Shown here: piece by piece, positions 52,555 through 60,996 of the stretch
How positions within the stretch are numbered: the first letter of the stretch is position 1
How the letters are laid out: the number at the start of each line of letters is the position of its first letter
Source of the DNA: Leptospira sp. WS4.C2
GTDB lineage: Bacteria; Spirochaetota; Leptospiria; Leptospirales; Leptospiraceae
Assembly: GCF_040833985.1 (NCBI RefSeq)
Contig: NZ_CP162140.1
Coordinates: 1-64,000, forward strand
Direction: 5' to 3'
Length of the DNA: 64,000 nt
Program-made: the position numbers and the translations under genes
The notes under the pieces: model-generated
What the model saw: only the letters and a program-made list of their open reading frames with translations
Databases searched by the model: none
Told to the model about the DNA's origin: nothing

Positions 52555-54998
52555 TGGGGGATCCTAAATCTAATGGAAAGAGAATTGAGAAGGACTGTCA
52601 AGCTAGAACATGCCATAAACACAGCACAGATCACGGGTAACATAAGTCCAAACATAGCAAGTGGTAACATGATGGAATTATAACAAAAAGAGATGATGAT
52701 ATTTTGTAAAATCACCTCTCTTGTTTTTTTTGCAGAAAGTAGGGAATGCACAAGACCATTCAAATTGCCCGAAGTCAAAACAACATCTGATTTTTCTAAA
52801 GAGAGGTCTTCTGCTTCTGTATGAGAAATGGAAACGTTCGCTTGGGCTAAAGACAAACTATCATTGATTCCATCTCCCACCATAATGACAATATTTCCTT
52901 TGTTTTGCGATGTAGCGATGAGACTGCGTTTGTCTTCGGGAGAAAGGTCAGAGGAATACTTTTCGATTCCCAGTGTATCTGCAATGAACTTCACGGCCGC
53001 GTAACGGTCCCCAGAAAGGATAGATATGTTCGGAACAAAGTGTTTGAGTAAGGAAACAAAAGACCTGGCACCAGGTCGTATTTCATCTGCGAGTAAAAAA
53101 CTTCCCCGATAAGTTCCATTCAAAGCAAGTAAAATTAAAGAACCTTCCCCTTCGGGCATTTTTTCCATCGGGATTTGTTCTTTTTCGAGTAAACTTCTGT
53201 TCCCAATGAGCACCGAAAGTGATTTAGAATCCATTTCTAATTCGGCTTTCACTCCACGCCCAGGGATGTTTTCTAAATTTAGCAGCCTGATAGAGTTTGC
53301 TCTTTTAGTAACAGAACTAAATGGTTCTAAATATTTCACAAGTGATTTGGCCAAAGGATGGTTCACTTCTTTTTCAATTCGATAAACAAGTGGTAGGTGG
53401 TCATCGGACACAGATACTTGTCTTACTAAAAATTTACCTTCGGTCAGAGTCCCTGTTTTATCCAAAAAGATGGTGTTGGCTTTGGCGAGTGCTTCCACAA
53501 CAGAAGGATTTTTTAAAAGTACACCTTTATCGGCATTGAGAATATGATTGGTAACAAGGGCTGTGGGAACAGAAATCCCCAAGGCACAAGGACAGGCCAC
53601 AATCAGAACAGAAATGGTTGTCACAAGACTTTGTTCTAGGTTCCCACCTGATACATAGTACCAAACAAAAAAACATAAAAACGCCAGTCCAAAGACTATT
53701 GAGATAAAATACGAAGCAATTCGTTCGGTGAGGATTTGTAATTTTGGTTTGAGATGGAGTGCTTCTTCTAATCTGAGTTTGAGAGAAGAAAGAGTGGAGG
53801 CATGGTAATCGGAGCCTGCAACGATTAAGGCAGGATTATCCATTGTTAGAGAGCCGGCAAGGATACTGTCCCCTTGTTTTTTCCGGATGGGTAAAGACTC
53901 ACCAGTCAGAAAGGATTCATCCACATACGTTTGTTCGGAGATTAGGATGGCATCCACTGGAATTCTTTTTCCTGGAGCCACACGGATTTTGTCTCCAGTT
54001 TTGATTTCACTACTGGGAATTGTTTCTTCTCCAGAGTCTTTCACTCGGATGGAAGTCTCTGGGAGTTTACAAAGAATGGATTCCAATTTATCAGAAGCAA
54101 AAACTCTGGCTTTTTCTTCGAAGTACTTTCCAATCAATATAAAAAAGTAAATCATTGCCACCGAATCAAAATAGACCTCACCCACATCAGTGAGTGTCAC
54201 ATAAACCGAATAGAAATAGGCCATGGAAATTCCTAAAAATAATAGGAAGTCCATAGAAAGTGTGCGTCGTCTGACGCTTGTTAAAAATCCAGACATAAAA
54301 GGATAACCGGAATATAAATAGGCAGGAGTGGCAAATACCCAAGAGGCATAGTGGAAAAGGCGTTTGATATCTAAGTCAATTCCAGTAAAATATCCTGAAT
54401 ATAAGGCAACACTTAAGATCATAATATTTCCAAAACAAAAACCGGCCACACCGATACGAAGGAGTAGGGTTTTTAATTGTTTTGTTTTTTCAAGTGTTCC
54501 CTCTGTTGGGGAGAAGAGGACAGGTTTGTACCCGATGGCACGGATGAGGGTTAGGATCCGAGAGATTTTGATTTTGGAACGATCAAACCGAACTCTTGCT
54601 CTACCGGAGGCAAAATTGATTTGAGCTGAGAGGATTCCCTCTTCTTCGTTTAAAACTTTTTCATTGATCCAAACACATGCAGAACAATGGATATTCGTGA
54701 TTTGTATCGAAACTTCAGAATGATCTCCTGAAGTGCGAACAAACTTCTCATATACGAGTTCGTTTTCTAGATCCAGATCGTTTTCTTCGATGTTTACCGG
54801 ATCAAGTTTTGTATTTCCCTTTAGGTTGTAATAGTAACTTCCACCGAGTGAGTTGATGATGGAGTAAACTGTTTCACAACCTTCACAACAAAAAACTTTT
54901 GTATCGACTCCGACCTTCGCTTCAATCCTTACCAATCGGATGGGATTCCCGCAATGGTCACATTCTGTTTTGGTTAGGACTGAAAGGCTTTCGTTCAT
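52536..54998 (-). CDS. ccoI: CcoI/FixI copper-transporting P1B ATPase
   Basis: An 820-residue P-type ATPase that exports copper for cbb3 oxidase assembly. Order: N-terminal CxxC...CCEGC cysteine cluster (residues ~15-40), HMA domain with CSACVW (~105), eight spans, TGES actuator (~365), CPC ion motif 469-471, phosphorylated Asp513 in DKTGT and GDGIND near 708. This is the FixI/CcoI subtype. It overlaps fixH by 4 bp and ccoS by 19 bp. Confidence 0.95.
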   Translation of the reverse strand: MNESLSVLTKTECDHCGNPIRLVRIEAKVGVDTKVFCCEGCETVYSIINSLGGSYYYNLKGNTKLDPVNIEENDLDLENELVYEKFVRTSGDHSEVSIQITNIHCSACVWINEKVLNEEEGILSAQINFASGRARVRFDRSKIKISRILTLIRAIGYKPVLFSPTEGTLEKTKQLKTLLLRIGVAGFCFGNIMILSVALYSGYFTGIDLDIKRLFHYASWVFATPAYLYSGYPFMSGFLTSVRRRTLSMDFLLFLGISMAYFYSVYVTLTDVGEVYFDSVAMIYFFILIGKYFEEKARVFASDKLESILCKLPETSIRVKDSGEETIPSSEIKTGDKIRVAPGKRIPVDAILISEQTYVDESFLTGESLPIRKKQGDSILAGSLTMDNPALIVAGSDYHASTLSSLKLRLEEALHLKPKLQILTERIASYFISIVFGLAFLCFFVWYYVSGGNLEQSLVTTISVLIVACPCALGISVPTALVTNHILNADKGVLLKNPSVVEALAKANTIFLDKTGTLTEGKFLVRQVSVSDDHLPLVYRIEKEVNHPLAKSLVKYLEPFSSVTKRANSIRLLNLENIPGRGVKAELEMDSKSLSVLIGNRSLLEKEQIPMEKMPEGEGSLILLALNGTYRGSFLLADEIRPGARSFVSLLKHFVPNISILSGDRYAAVKFIADTLGIEKYSSDLSPEDKRSLIATSQNKGNIVIMVGDGINDSLSLAQANVSISHTEAEDLSLEKSDVVLTSGNLNGLVHSLLSAKKTREVILQNIIISFCYNSIMLPLAMFGLMLPVICAVFMACSSLTVLLNSLSIRFRIPQWKPST

Positions 54999-55486
54999 CG
55001 AACGGAGATCTTTCCTTCTCTTTCAAAGGATTTGCCATCAATGTCTGCAACCAACCGCAAATTCCAAGTTCCCTTTTCTAAAAGAGGAATTTTGCCACTA
55101 AATCCATTTGCGTTAGGTTTTAAGTTGTAATGCACTGTGTTCTTTGTTGTCGCATTTCGTTCTAAATACACGACCATAGACTTTGCAGAAGTAACAGTTC
55201 CAGCTTTCTCTAGTTGGACTGAAATTTCGGATTCCCCAAACGGAATGAGGTTTAAGTTGTCCCAATTGGATTTTAAGACATACCCTTGTTTCAAAAGTTC
55301 TTTTTGGTTCTCAATTGCCTTTTCGTAGTTGAGTCCAATTTCGTAATAGTTTTTATCCATTACCGGTTCAAAGTTTTTGTAAGTAAGACGGATGGTATAG
55401 AACGTGGCTGCTACTAGAGCAGTAAAACTAAAGAGAACCACATACATGGCGTTTCGTAGGCTTGGGTGTAATTCTTTAAACATCAT
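54995..55486 (-). CDS. ccoH: FixH/CcoH-family protein
   Basis: A 163-residue FixH-family protein with one N-terminal span (about 14-36) and a periplasmic domain of about 120 residues that contains TIRLTYKNFEPVMDKNYYEIGLNYEKAI-type sequence. It has a double ATG start; the second (55483) lies at better distance from AAGGAGG. The family is required for cbb3 assembly and interacts with CcoI. It overlaps ccoG by one base and ccoI by 4 bp. Confidence 0.88.
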   Translation of the reverse strand: MMFKELHPSLRNAMYVVLFSFTALVAATFYTIRLTYKNFEPVMDKNYYEIGLNYEKAIENQKELLKQGYVLKSNWDNLNLIPFGESEISVQLEKAGTVTSAKSMVVYLERNATTKNTVHYNLKPNANGFSGKIPLLEKGTWNLRLVADIDGKSFEREGKISVR

Positions 55487-56805
55487 TACCTCCTTGGTAA
55501 TGTTAAGGAGAGTTTTTTCTCCAATCGTTCGTCTGGTTCCTGTGCATTGTTTAACACAATAGAACCTGGTAAATATCCTTCATTTAACTCTTGTTCTGTG
55601 AGAGATTGTGTCTCTAAAACCACAGAAATACTTTTGATTTCGCCTGACCCCAATTTGAATTGGTTATTTTCCTCACCGGAACGAATTAAAATTTCTTTTC
55701 CATGTCTTGTATCAAAAGCAGAGAGATGGAATTCCTTTTCCACCGGTGCAATATTTTGAATGCGTAGAGCGACGAAGGCTCTGATTTTGTTATCGGGAAT
55801 TAGAATCGGGGGCATGGATTTATTAGATGCGGCAATCATCGACATAGGACTTCGTGTGATGAGTTGGATGATTGCGCCTGAAATGACCACTGTCAATAGA
55901 ATCGCATAAACAACGGTTCTTGGACGAATCCATTTGATCTTTGCACCAGTTTCAATTTGTTTGAGAGAGAAGTATCCGATCAGTGTTTTTTTGTCTTCTT
56001 TTGCCATGATGGATGTGCATGCATCCACACATTTTCCGCAAGCAACACAACCAACTTGCAGACCTTCACGGATATCGATCCCAGTGGGGCAAACAACCAC
56101 ACACATATTGCAAGAGATACAATCCCCGATTTTGGTTTTCCCATCTCTACGGGGTTCCCCTCGTTTGAAGTCATAAGTCACATTCCAAGAATGTTCATCC
56201 ATAAGGAGGGTTTGGAATCTTGCATAAGGGCAAGCATAACGGCAGAACTGCTCTCGGATAAATCCGATATCGATAAACATAGCCGCGGTAAAGAATAATG
56301 TAAAATAAAAGTAAGTTTGTGAAAATGCAGCTAAGTTTGTATAGTCAGCTAACATTCCATAGGGGCTTACAAAGTAAGCAATCCAATGGAAGGAAGCAAT
56401 AAAAGATACAACAACCCAAAGAAAGTATACTGTGAGTTTTCCGTGAATCGATGCATCCTTCTTTCCATATTTAGAATCCAAAACAAACCGACCAATTCTA
56501 TCGAATAGATCGGTATAAATGGTTTGAGGACACCCCCATCCGCACCAAACACGGCCGATAACGGAGGTGAAAAAGAAAAGAGAGAGACCCATTGTTAGAA
56601 GGAAAAACCATAAAATTAATCCTTCTTGTGGGATAAAAAGACCACCAAACAGATGAAACATCCGATGAGGGATGTCCAGTCGAATGAGTGGGCTACCTTC
56701 TGGTAACACCACCCAAGGAGCGATTAAAAATAAACCTACGAGAAAACTCATAACGAAGTTTCTGCGTGTTCTTACCTTACCTGCTTGTGGTCTTGAAATG
56801 ATCAT
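55486..56805 (-). CDS. ccoG: CcoG/FixG iron-sulfur copper-reductase-like protein
   Basis: A 439-residue membrane protein with about five spans. It has two 4Fe-4S motifs, CISCNMCVVVCPTG and CVACGKCVDAC (about 225-260), and CGWGCPQT near 90. A C-terminal Ig-like domain is present. CcoG (RdxA) reduces or passes copper for cbb3 oxidase assembly. It lies 2 bp after ccoP. Confidence 0.95.
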   Translation of the reverse strand: MIISRPQAGKVRTRRNFVMSFLVGLFLIAPWVVLPEGSPLIRLDIPHRMFHLFGGLFIPQEGLILWFFLLTMGLSLFFFTSVIGRVWCGWGCPQTIYTDLFDRIGRFVLDSKYGKKDASIHGKLTVYFLWVVVSFIASFHWIAYFVSPYGMLADYTNLAAFSQTYFYFTLFFTAAMFIDIGFIREQFCRYACPYARFQTLLMDEHSWNVTYDFKRGEPRRDGKTKIGDCISCNMCVVVCPTGIDIREGLQVGCVACGKCVDACTSIMAKEDKKTLIGYFSLKQIETGAKIKWIRPRTVVYAILLTVVISGAIIQLITRSPMSMIAASNKSMPPILIPDNKIRAFVALRIQNIAPVEKEFHLSAFDTRHGKEILIRSGEENNQFKLGSGEIKSISVVLETQSLTEQELNEGYLPGSIVLNNAQEPDERLEKKLSLTLPRR

Positions 56806-56807
56806 CT

Positions 56808-57338
56808 TTATTTAGCCTTTACCAAACTACTATTTTTAGTTGCAAGCCATGCCATCACGGCATACACTTTTTCAGCACCTAAACCTTCCCAAGCTGGCAT
56901 TCCACCTCGGTTGAGTTTTTGTCTTTCTGGGCCAATCCCTTTCATGATGTTGTTAAACACTTCTTTATCAGTGTTTCCATGAATCCAATCTTTATCAACA
57001 AGACTTGGTCCTACAGCGCCTTCTGCAGTTGGGCCGTGGCAAGCGGAACAAATTTGTTTGTATGTTCCTTCGCCTTCTTTGATTGCAACTGCATCGTCAC
57101 GGTAAGGGTTGGATCCATCTTCTGCGTTCACAACAACTGCTTGTTTGGCTGGAAATTGAGCTTCATGTTCTGCAACTTCTTTCTCAAATGCAACTTCTTG
57201 TGGCCATTCAGAATACCAGTGAAAGTATACAACATAACCTATGGAAACGATGATACTGATGAGCCACACCAATTTCCACCAAGTGGGCATGGGGTTATCG
57301 GCTTGGAAGATTCCGTCTACTTCTTTTGGTTCTTTCAT
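56808..57338 (-). CDS. ccoP: CcoP, single-haem cytochrome c subunit
   Basis: A 176-residue membrane-anchored cytochrome c. One span (about 22-42) is followed by a periplasmic domain with a single CxxCH site (Cys97, Cys100, His101). Typical CcoP has about 300 residues and two haems; here only one is visible. A second cytochrome could be supplied elsewhere. The gene lies between ccoQ and ccoG. The start is at an ATG with GAGGAGG upstream that also serves the ccoQ end. Confidence 0.9.
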   Translation of the reverse strand: MKEPKEVDGIFQADNPMPTWWKLVWLISIIVSIGYVVYFHWYSEWPQEVAFEKEVAEHEAQFPAKQAVVVNAEDGSNPYRDDAVAIKEGEGTYKQICSACHGPTAEGAVGPSLVDKDWIHGNTDKEVFNNIMKGIGPERQKLNRGGMPAWEGLGAEKVYAVMAWLATKNSSLVKAK

Positions 57339-57343
57339 TCGTA

Positions 57344-57493
57344 TTAATCCTCCTCAAGCATTCTATACTTGGGTTTCTCCATTTCGTCTTTCGTACGTTT
57401 TTTATAAACGTAGTAGGTGATGTAAGAGATTGCGATCACGAGTATCGGCAATCTCAAACTTTTATAAACGAGTAGAATGTCTGCATCGTTCAT
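57344..57493 (-). CDS. ccoQ: CcoQ, small cbb3 subunit
   Basis: A 49-residue protein. One span (about residues 14-31) is followed by a charged tail ending KPKYRMLEED. Placement between ccoO and ccoP and size match CcoQ, which stabilises the cbb3 complex. The tail shares PKYRM and acidic residues with CcoS (52357). It begins 5 bp after the ccoO stop and ends 5 bp before ccoP. Confidence 0.88.
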   Translation of the reverse strand: MNDADILLVYKSLRLPILVIAISYITYYVYKKRTKDEMEKPKYRMLEED

Positions 57494-57497
57494 GATA

Positions 57498-58193
57498 TTA
57501 CTTCATACCTTTTTGCAACTCAGCAGAATCTCTTCCCAGTTTTTGCAAATAAGCAACGAGTGCTTGTCCTTCGGTTTTGTCCTTTAGAAGAGAAGGTGCA
57601 TTCGCAAAGTCTTCTTCAGTGTAAGGAACTCCGATGGATTTAAGAGCTTTCATATTAGAAACAACTTGTTCTACATCAACCTTATGTGATTCTTCAAATA
57701 ACCAAGGGTAAGCTGGCATAATGGAGTTAGGTACTCCACCTACAGTTCTTGGGTTGATCAAATGGTTTTTATGCCACTCATCAGAACGTAACATTTGAGA
57801 TTCATGAGCTAAGTCCGGACCTGTACGTTTGGATCCCCAAAGAAAAGGGTGATCATAAACATACTCTCCACCTTTTGAATATCCAGTTCTGCCGTAAGCC
57901 TTGGTTGGGTCAAAACGATCCACTTCCCATTTAAAAGGTCGAACCATTTGAGTATGGCATCCGATACAACCTTCTCTTTGGTAAGTGTCACGGCCTGCAA
58001 GTTCCAATGCGGAATAAGGTTTTACAGTGGAAATTGGAGTTACCGTTTTAGTTAGAAAAAACGGCGGGATGAGTTCAAAAAGTCCACCAATTACAACGGC
58101 AATCGTTGTATAGAGAGTAAACTTAACACCCTTTGTGTCCCAATGATCTGCAATTTCTGAAAACCAATCTAAGAATTTGTTAAATCCAAACAT
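57498..58193 (-). CDS. ccoO: CcoO, monohaem cytochrome c subunit
   Basis: A 231-residue CcoO: an N-terminal span (about 25-50) and a periplasmic cytochrome c domain with Cys76, Cys79, His80 (CIGCHTQ), followed by NPRTVGGVPNSIMPAYPWLF, which carries the axial Met. It passes electrons to CcoN in cbb3 oxidase. It shares its end base with ccoN and precedes ccoQ by 5 bp. Confidence 0.96.
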   Translation of the reverse strand: MFGFNKFLDWFSEIADHWDTKGVKFTLYTTIAVVIGGLFELIPPFFLTKTVTPISTVKPYSALELAGRDTYQREGCIGCHTQMVRPFKWEVDRFDPTKAYGRTGYSKGGEYVYDHPFLWGSKRTGPDLAHESQMLRSDEWHKNHLINPRTVGGVPNSIMPAYPWLFEESHKVDVEQVVSNMKALKSIGVPYTEEDFANAPSLLKDKTEGQALVAYLQKLGRDSAELQKGMK

Positions 58194-59623
58194 TATGATT
58201 TCACTCCTATACGTAAGTCTTGTTCTACAAACCCACTATCTTTATTTTGAATGGTTTTGATAAAGTTATACACCATTAGTATAATCCCTGTTAGATAGAG
58301 TGTTCCACCGATCGCACGGAAAAGTCTAAATGGTTTTAAGAACTCTACAATTTCTACCCAGTCTTTATATACGAGTTCACCGTTTTCTCCAACCGCTCTC
58401 CACATAGAACCTTCTGTAATTCCAGACACCCACATTGAAATAATGTAGAGTAGGATACCAAGTGTTCCGAGCCAGAAGTGTGCATTGGCAAGTTTTTCGC
58501 TATAGAGATTGGAATTCCAAAGTCTTGGCACAAGATAGTATAAAGCAGCGGCAGACATAAATCCCACCCAACCGAGTGTTCCGGAGTGAACGTGACCTAT
58601 GATCCAGTCAGTGTTATGTCCAAGTGCAGAAACCGCACGAATGGAAAGAAGTGGACCTTCAAATGTAGACATACCGTAAAAAGTGACTGCAGCTAACATC
58701 ATTTTGAGGGTAGCATCCACTTTGATTTTATCTTTTGCTTGGGTCAGTGTGAGGAATCCATTCAACATACCACCCCAAGAAGGCATCCATAACATGATGG
58801 AGAATACCATCCCTGTTGTTTGTAACCATTCTGGAATTGGAGAATATAGTAAATGGTGAGGACCTGCCCAAATATAGATAAAGATTAACGACCAGAAATG
58901 GATGATCGAAAGTCTATGAGAGTAAATGGGTTGTTTGATGTGTTTTGGGAGGTAATAATACATAAGTCCCAAAAAAGGAGTCGTAAGAACAAAGGCTACT
59001 GCGTTGTGCCCATACCACCATTGGATGTTGGCATCAAACACACCTGCATACACCGAGTAGGACTTTAAGAATCCTGCTGGGATCACAATGTTGTTTACGA
59101 TAAAAAGAAGTGGAACTGTAACAAAAGAAGCAATGTAGAACCAAATAGCTACGTACATTTGTTCTTCTTTTCTTTTGAGTACCGTCATCAAATAGTTTGC
59201 AAAGAAGATTACATACCATACAACAATCAATACGTCGATAGGCCATTCTAATTCGGCATATTCTTTTGATTGGCTGTAACCAAGTGGTAAAGTAATTGCT
59301 GCAAGAACAATTGTCAGGTTATACAATGCCAGGTGTATTTTGGAAAGTGTGTCGTTCCACATTCTGGTTCGGCACAGTCTTTGTACTGTATGGTACGCTG
59401 TGGCGAAGATAACACTCAATGCAAATCCAAAAATGGCAGCATTGGTATGTAGAGGTCGTAACCTTCCGAAGCTCGTCCAAGGTAATTCAAAATTCAGCTG
59501 TGGATATACAAGCTGGAAGGCAATAATGACACCGAATGTCATTGATGCGACGCCCCAGACTAACGCTGAAATGATAAACCCTTTTACGATGAAATCGTCA
59601 TATTGAGTTTTTTCCGTAGCCAA
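58193..59623 (-). CDS. ccoN: CcoN, catalytic subunit of cbb3 oxidase
   Basis: A 476-residue haem-copper oxidase subunit I with about twelve spans. Key ligands are seen in WWYGHNAVAF (His of CuB site and nearby Tyr), WAGPHHLLYS (two His of CuB) and IGHVHSGTLGWVG (haem b3/b His). It reduces oxygen to water with high affinity, suited to microaerobic life. It is the first gene of the ccoNOQPGHIS operon. Confidence 0.97.
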   Translation of the reverse strand: MATEKTQYDDFIVKGFIISALVWGVASMTFGVIIAFQLVYPQLNFELPWTSFGRLRPLHTNAAIFGFALSVIFATAYHTVQRLCRTRMWNDTLSKIHLALYNLTIVLAAITLPLGYSQSKEYAELEWPIDVLIVVWYVIFFANYLMTVLKRKEEQMYVAIWFYIASFVTVPLLFIVNNIVIPAGFLKSYSVYAGVFDANIQWWYGHNAVAFVLTTPFLGLMYYYLPKHIKQPIYSHRLSIIHFWSLIFIYIWAGPHHLLYSPIPEWLQTTGMVFSIMLWMPSWGGMLNGFLTLTQAKDKIKVDATLKMMLAAVTFYGMSTFEGPLLSIRAVSALGHNTDWIIGHVHSGTLGWVGFMSAAALYYLVPRLWNSNLYSEKLANAHFWLGTLGILLYIISMWVSGITEGSMWRAVGENGELVYKDWVEIVEFLKPFRLFRAIGGTLYLTGIILMVYNFIKTIQNKDSGFVEQDLRIGVKS

Positions 59624-59727
59624 TGTTTCTCTCCTTAATCTTTATCAGTTCCATTTGTATAGAGAACTAATTCCTTTGTATATAAAAGGACGAAGAAAGG
59701 AAAGAAAAACAGATTGGTGTTCTACGG

Positions 59728-59757
59728 CTGACCCCTTGATATTTGTCAAGGGGTCAG
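59728..59757. promoter_or_regulatory. 12-bp-arm palindrome with FNR-like core upstream of ccoN
   Basis: CTGACCCCTTGA (59728-59739) and TCAAGGGGTCAG (59746-59757) flank a 6-base centre. Inside it, TTGAT-N4-GTCAA (59736-59749) matches the FNR/CRP consensus TTGAT-N4-ATCAA at 9 of 10 positions. It lies ~105-135 bp before ccoN. It could be an oxygen-responsive operator or the terminator of the upstream minus-strand gene; the two readings are not exclusive. Confidence 0.5.
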
Positions 59758-59816
59758 TTGAGACTTAGAATAAGTCTAATAAGTGAAGGTGCTGAGGACT
59801 TACTTTCTAACAGCGG

Positions 59817-60788
59817 TTAGAAAGTATATTCATATCCTAATTGAGTACGGTGTTCGATACCTCGATCTCCTGCAATTGCAGTAGGGTGGTATCCCACACG
59901 CTCCACTGAAGAATTCATGAAGAATTTTTCTTTGCGTGTATCATCCATACTAAGACCAGAACCTGTTGGGTGGAAGTAGTAAGCATCAAAGATGTTCCAG
60001 AAATACACAAGAAGAGTTGCCACACCGATGTATTGCATTTCTTGGTAATGGCGTTCCACAGACTCTCTTTGTCCTTTGAAAGGACCAAGTTGGCTTGCCA
60101 CCACTGCTTCTGCAGGAGACACAGTCGCTGTACCTTGTGGGGTAAAAGCGGCACGGATCAAACCGTTTGTTGTGTAAGGATTATCTAAATTGTTGTAATC
60201 GCGTTTCGCATTCAAATACATTCGATGTTTATCGTATGTGAAAAATAAACCGACAGCAATGATCGATGGATATACAAAGGCTTGTACCTTTCTACCTTGT
60301 TTCCACTGGCCCCAACCTGGGAGTACTGCGGATCGCCAAGCGGCACCTGTTTTTGTTAGGTTTTTACGATCAGCTTCTGCGAGTTTAGCGTCTTCTTCTT
60401 GTTTGCGTTTGGCTTCGGCCTCAGCAGTTGCATTTTTTGAAGCTAATTCTTTTTCTAATTTAGCTGCATCTTCTTGCTCTTTTTTGAGTCGTGCTGTGTC
60501 TTCTTTTTCTTTTTTAAGCCTTTCTTTTTCTTCTTCTGCTTTTCTGAGTTTGTCTTCCTCTGCTGCAGTTAGGTGGTCTTTGTATACCACTTTAAGGATG
60601 TCTGTTTTGTTGAGAACAACAGTAGTCCCGTCTTCTTTTCGAATTTTTAGCTTATATTGGTCTTGTTCGATTACCTTACCTTGGAGAGTTCCCCCTTTTT
60701 TGAGAAGGATGTTCTCTGCGGATAGGTTACCTGCGAGCACTACCAAAAGTGTTGCGAATTTAATGAATTGTGTAATAGTCAGTTTCAA
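59817..60788 (-). CDS. Exported coiled-coil protein with DUF5683-like C-terminus
   Basis: A 323-residue exported protein. TTG at 60788 gives a clear signal peptide (residues 1-24, NLSA cleavage); a TTG at 60821 would add eleven residues. Residues ~25-75 are a short beta domain (KKGGTLQGKVI...KIRKEDGTTVVLNKTDIL), ~80-145 are a Lys/Glu coiled coil, and the C-terminal half has a membrane-like WRSAVLPGWGQWKQGRKV block of DUF5683 type. An envelope role is likely. The DUF5683 match is from motif texture only. Confidence 0.7.
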   Translation of the reverse strand: MKLTITQFIKFATLLVVLAGNLSAENILLKKGGTLQGKVIEQDQYKLKIRKEDGTTVVLNKTDILKVVYKDHLTAAEEDKLRKAEEEKERLKKEKEDTARLKKEQEDAAKLEKELASKNATAEAEAKRKQEEDAKLAEADRKNLTKTGAAWRSAVLPGWGQWKQGRKVQAFVYPSIIAVGLFFTYDKHRMYLNAKRDYNNLDNPYTTNGLIRAAFTPQGTATVSPAEAVVASQLGPFKGQRESVERHYQEMQYIGVATLLVYFWNIFDAYYFHPTGSGLSMDDTRKEKFFMNSSVERVGYHPTAIAGDRGIEHRTQLGYEYTF

Positions 60789-60799
60789 GGGTATCTCAA

Positions 60800-60985
60800 G
60801 TGTTGGAATATTATATAACAATCTCTATAGTGCTACTAGCTACGTTTCAATTGATCTCTCCAATGATTTTTGCAATTTGGAAGTTAGGCAAGAATTTTTT
60901 TGCAAAAGAAGGTTTGAAAGTAAACCCACATTTGGAAAGAAATTATCCCTGTTACGACAAGGTCTGTTCCAAATGTGGTTCGTAA
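60800..60985 (+). CDS. Small single-span protein with C-terminal cysteines
   Basis: A 61-residue frame starting at GTG 60800 with AAGGG at 60787-60791 as a well-placed ribosome site. Residues 5-27 form a membrane span and the tail ends CYDKVCSKCGS, a cysteine cluster that might bind metal. It is not explained by the neighbours. If real, the minus-strand gene's long start at 60821 is unlikely. Confidence is limited by its size. Confidence 0.5.
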   Translation: MLEYYITISIVLLATFQLISPMIFAIWKLGKNFFAKEGLKVNPHLERNYPCYDKVCSKCGS

Positions 60986-60996
60986 GATAAGAGGTT

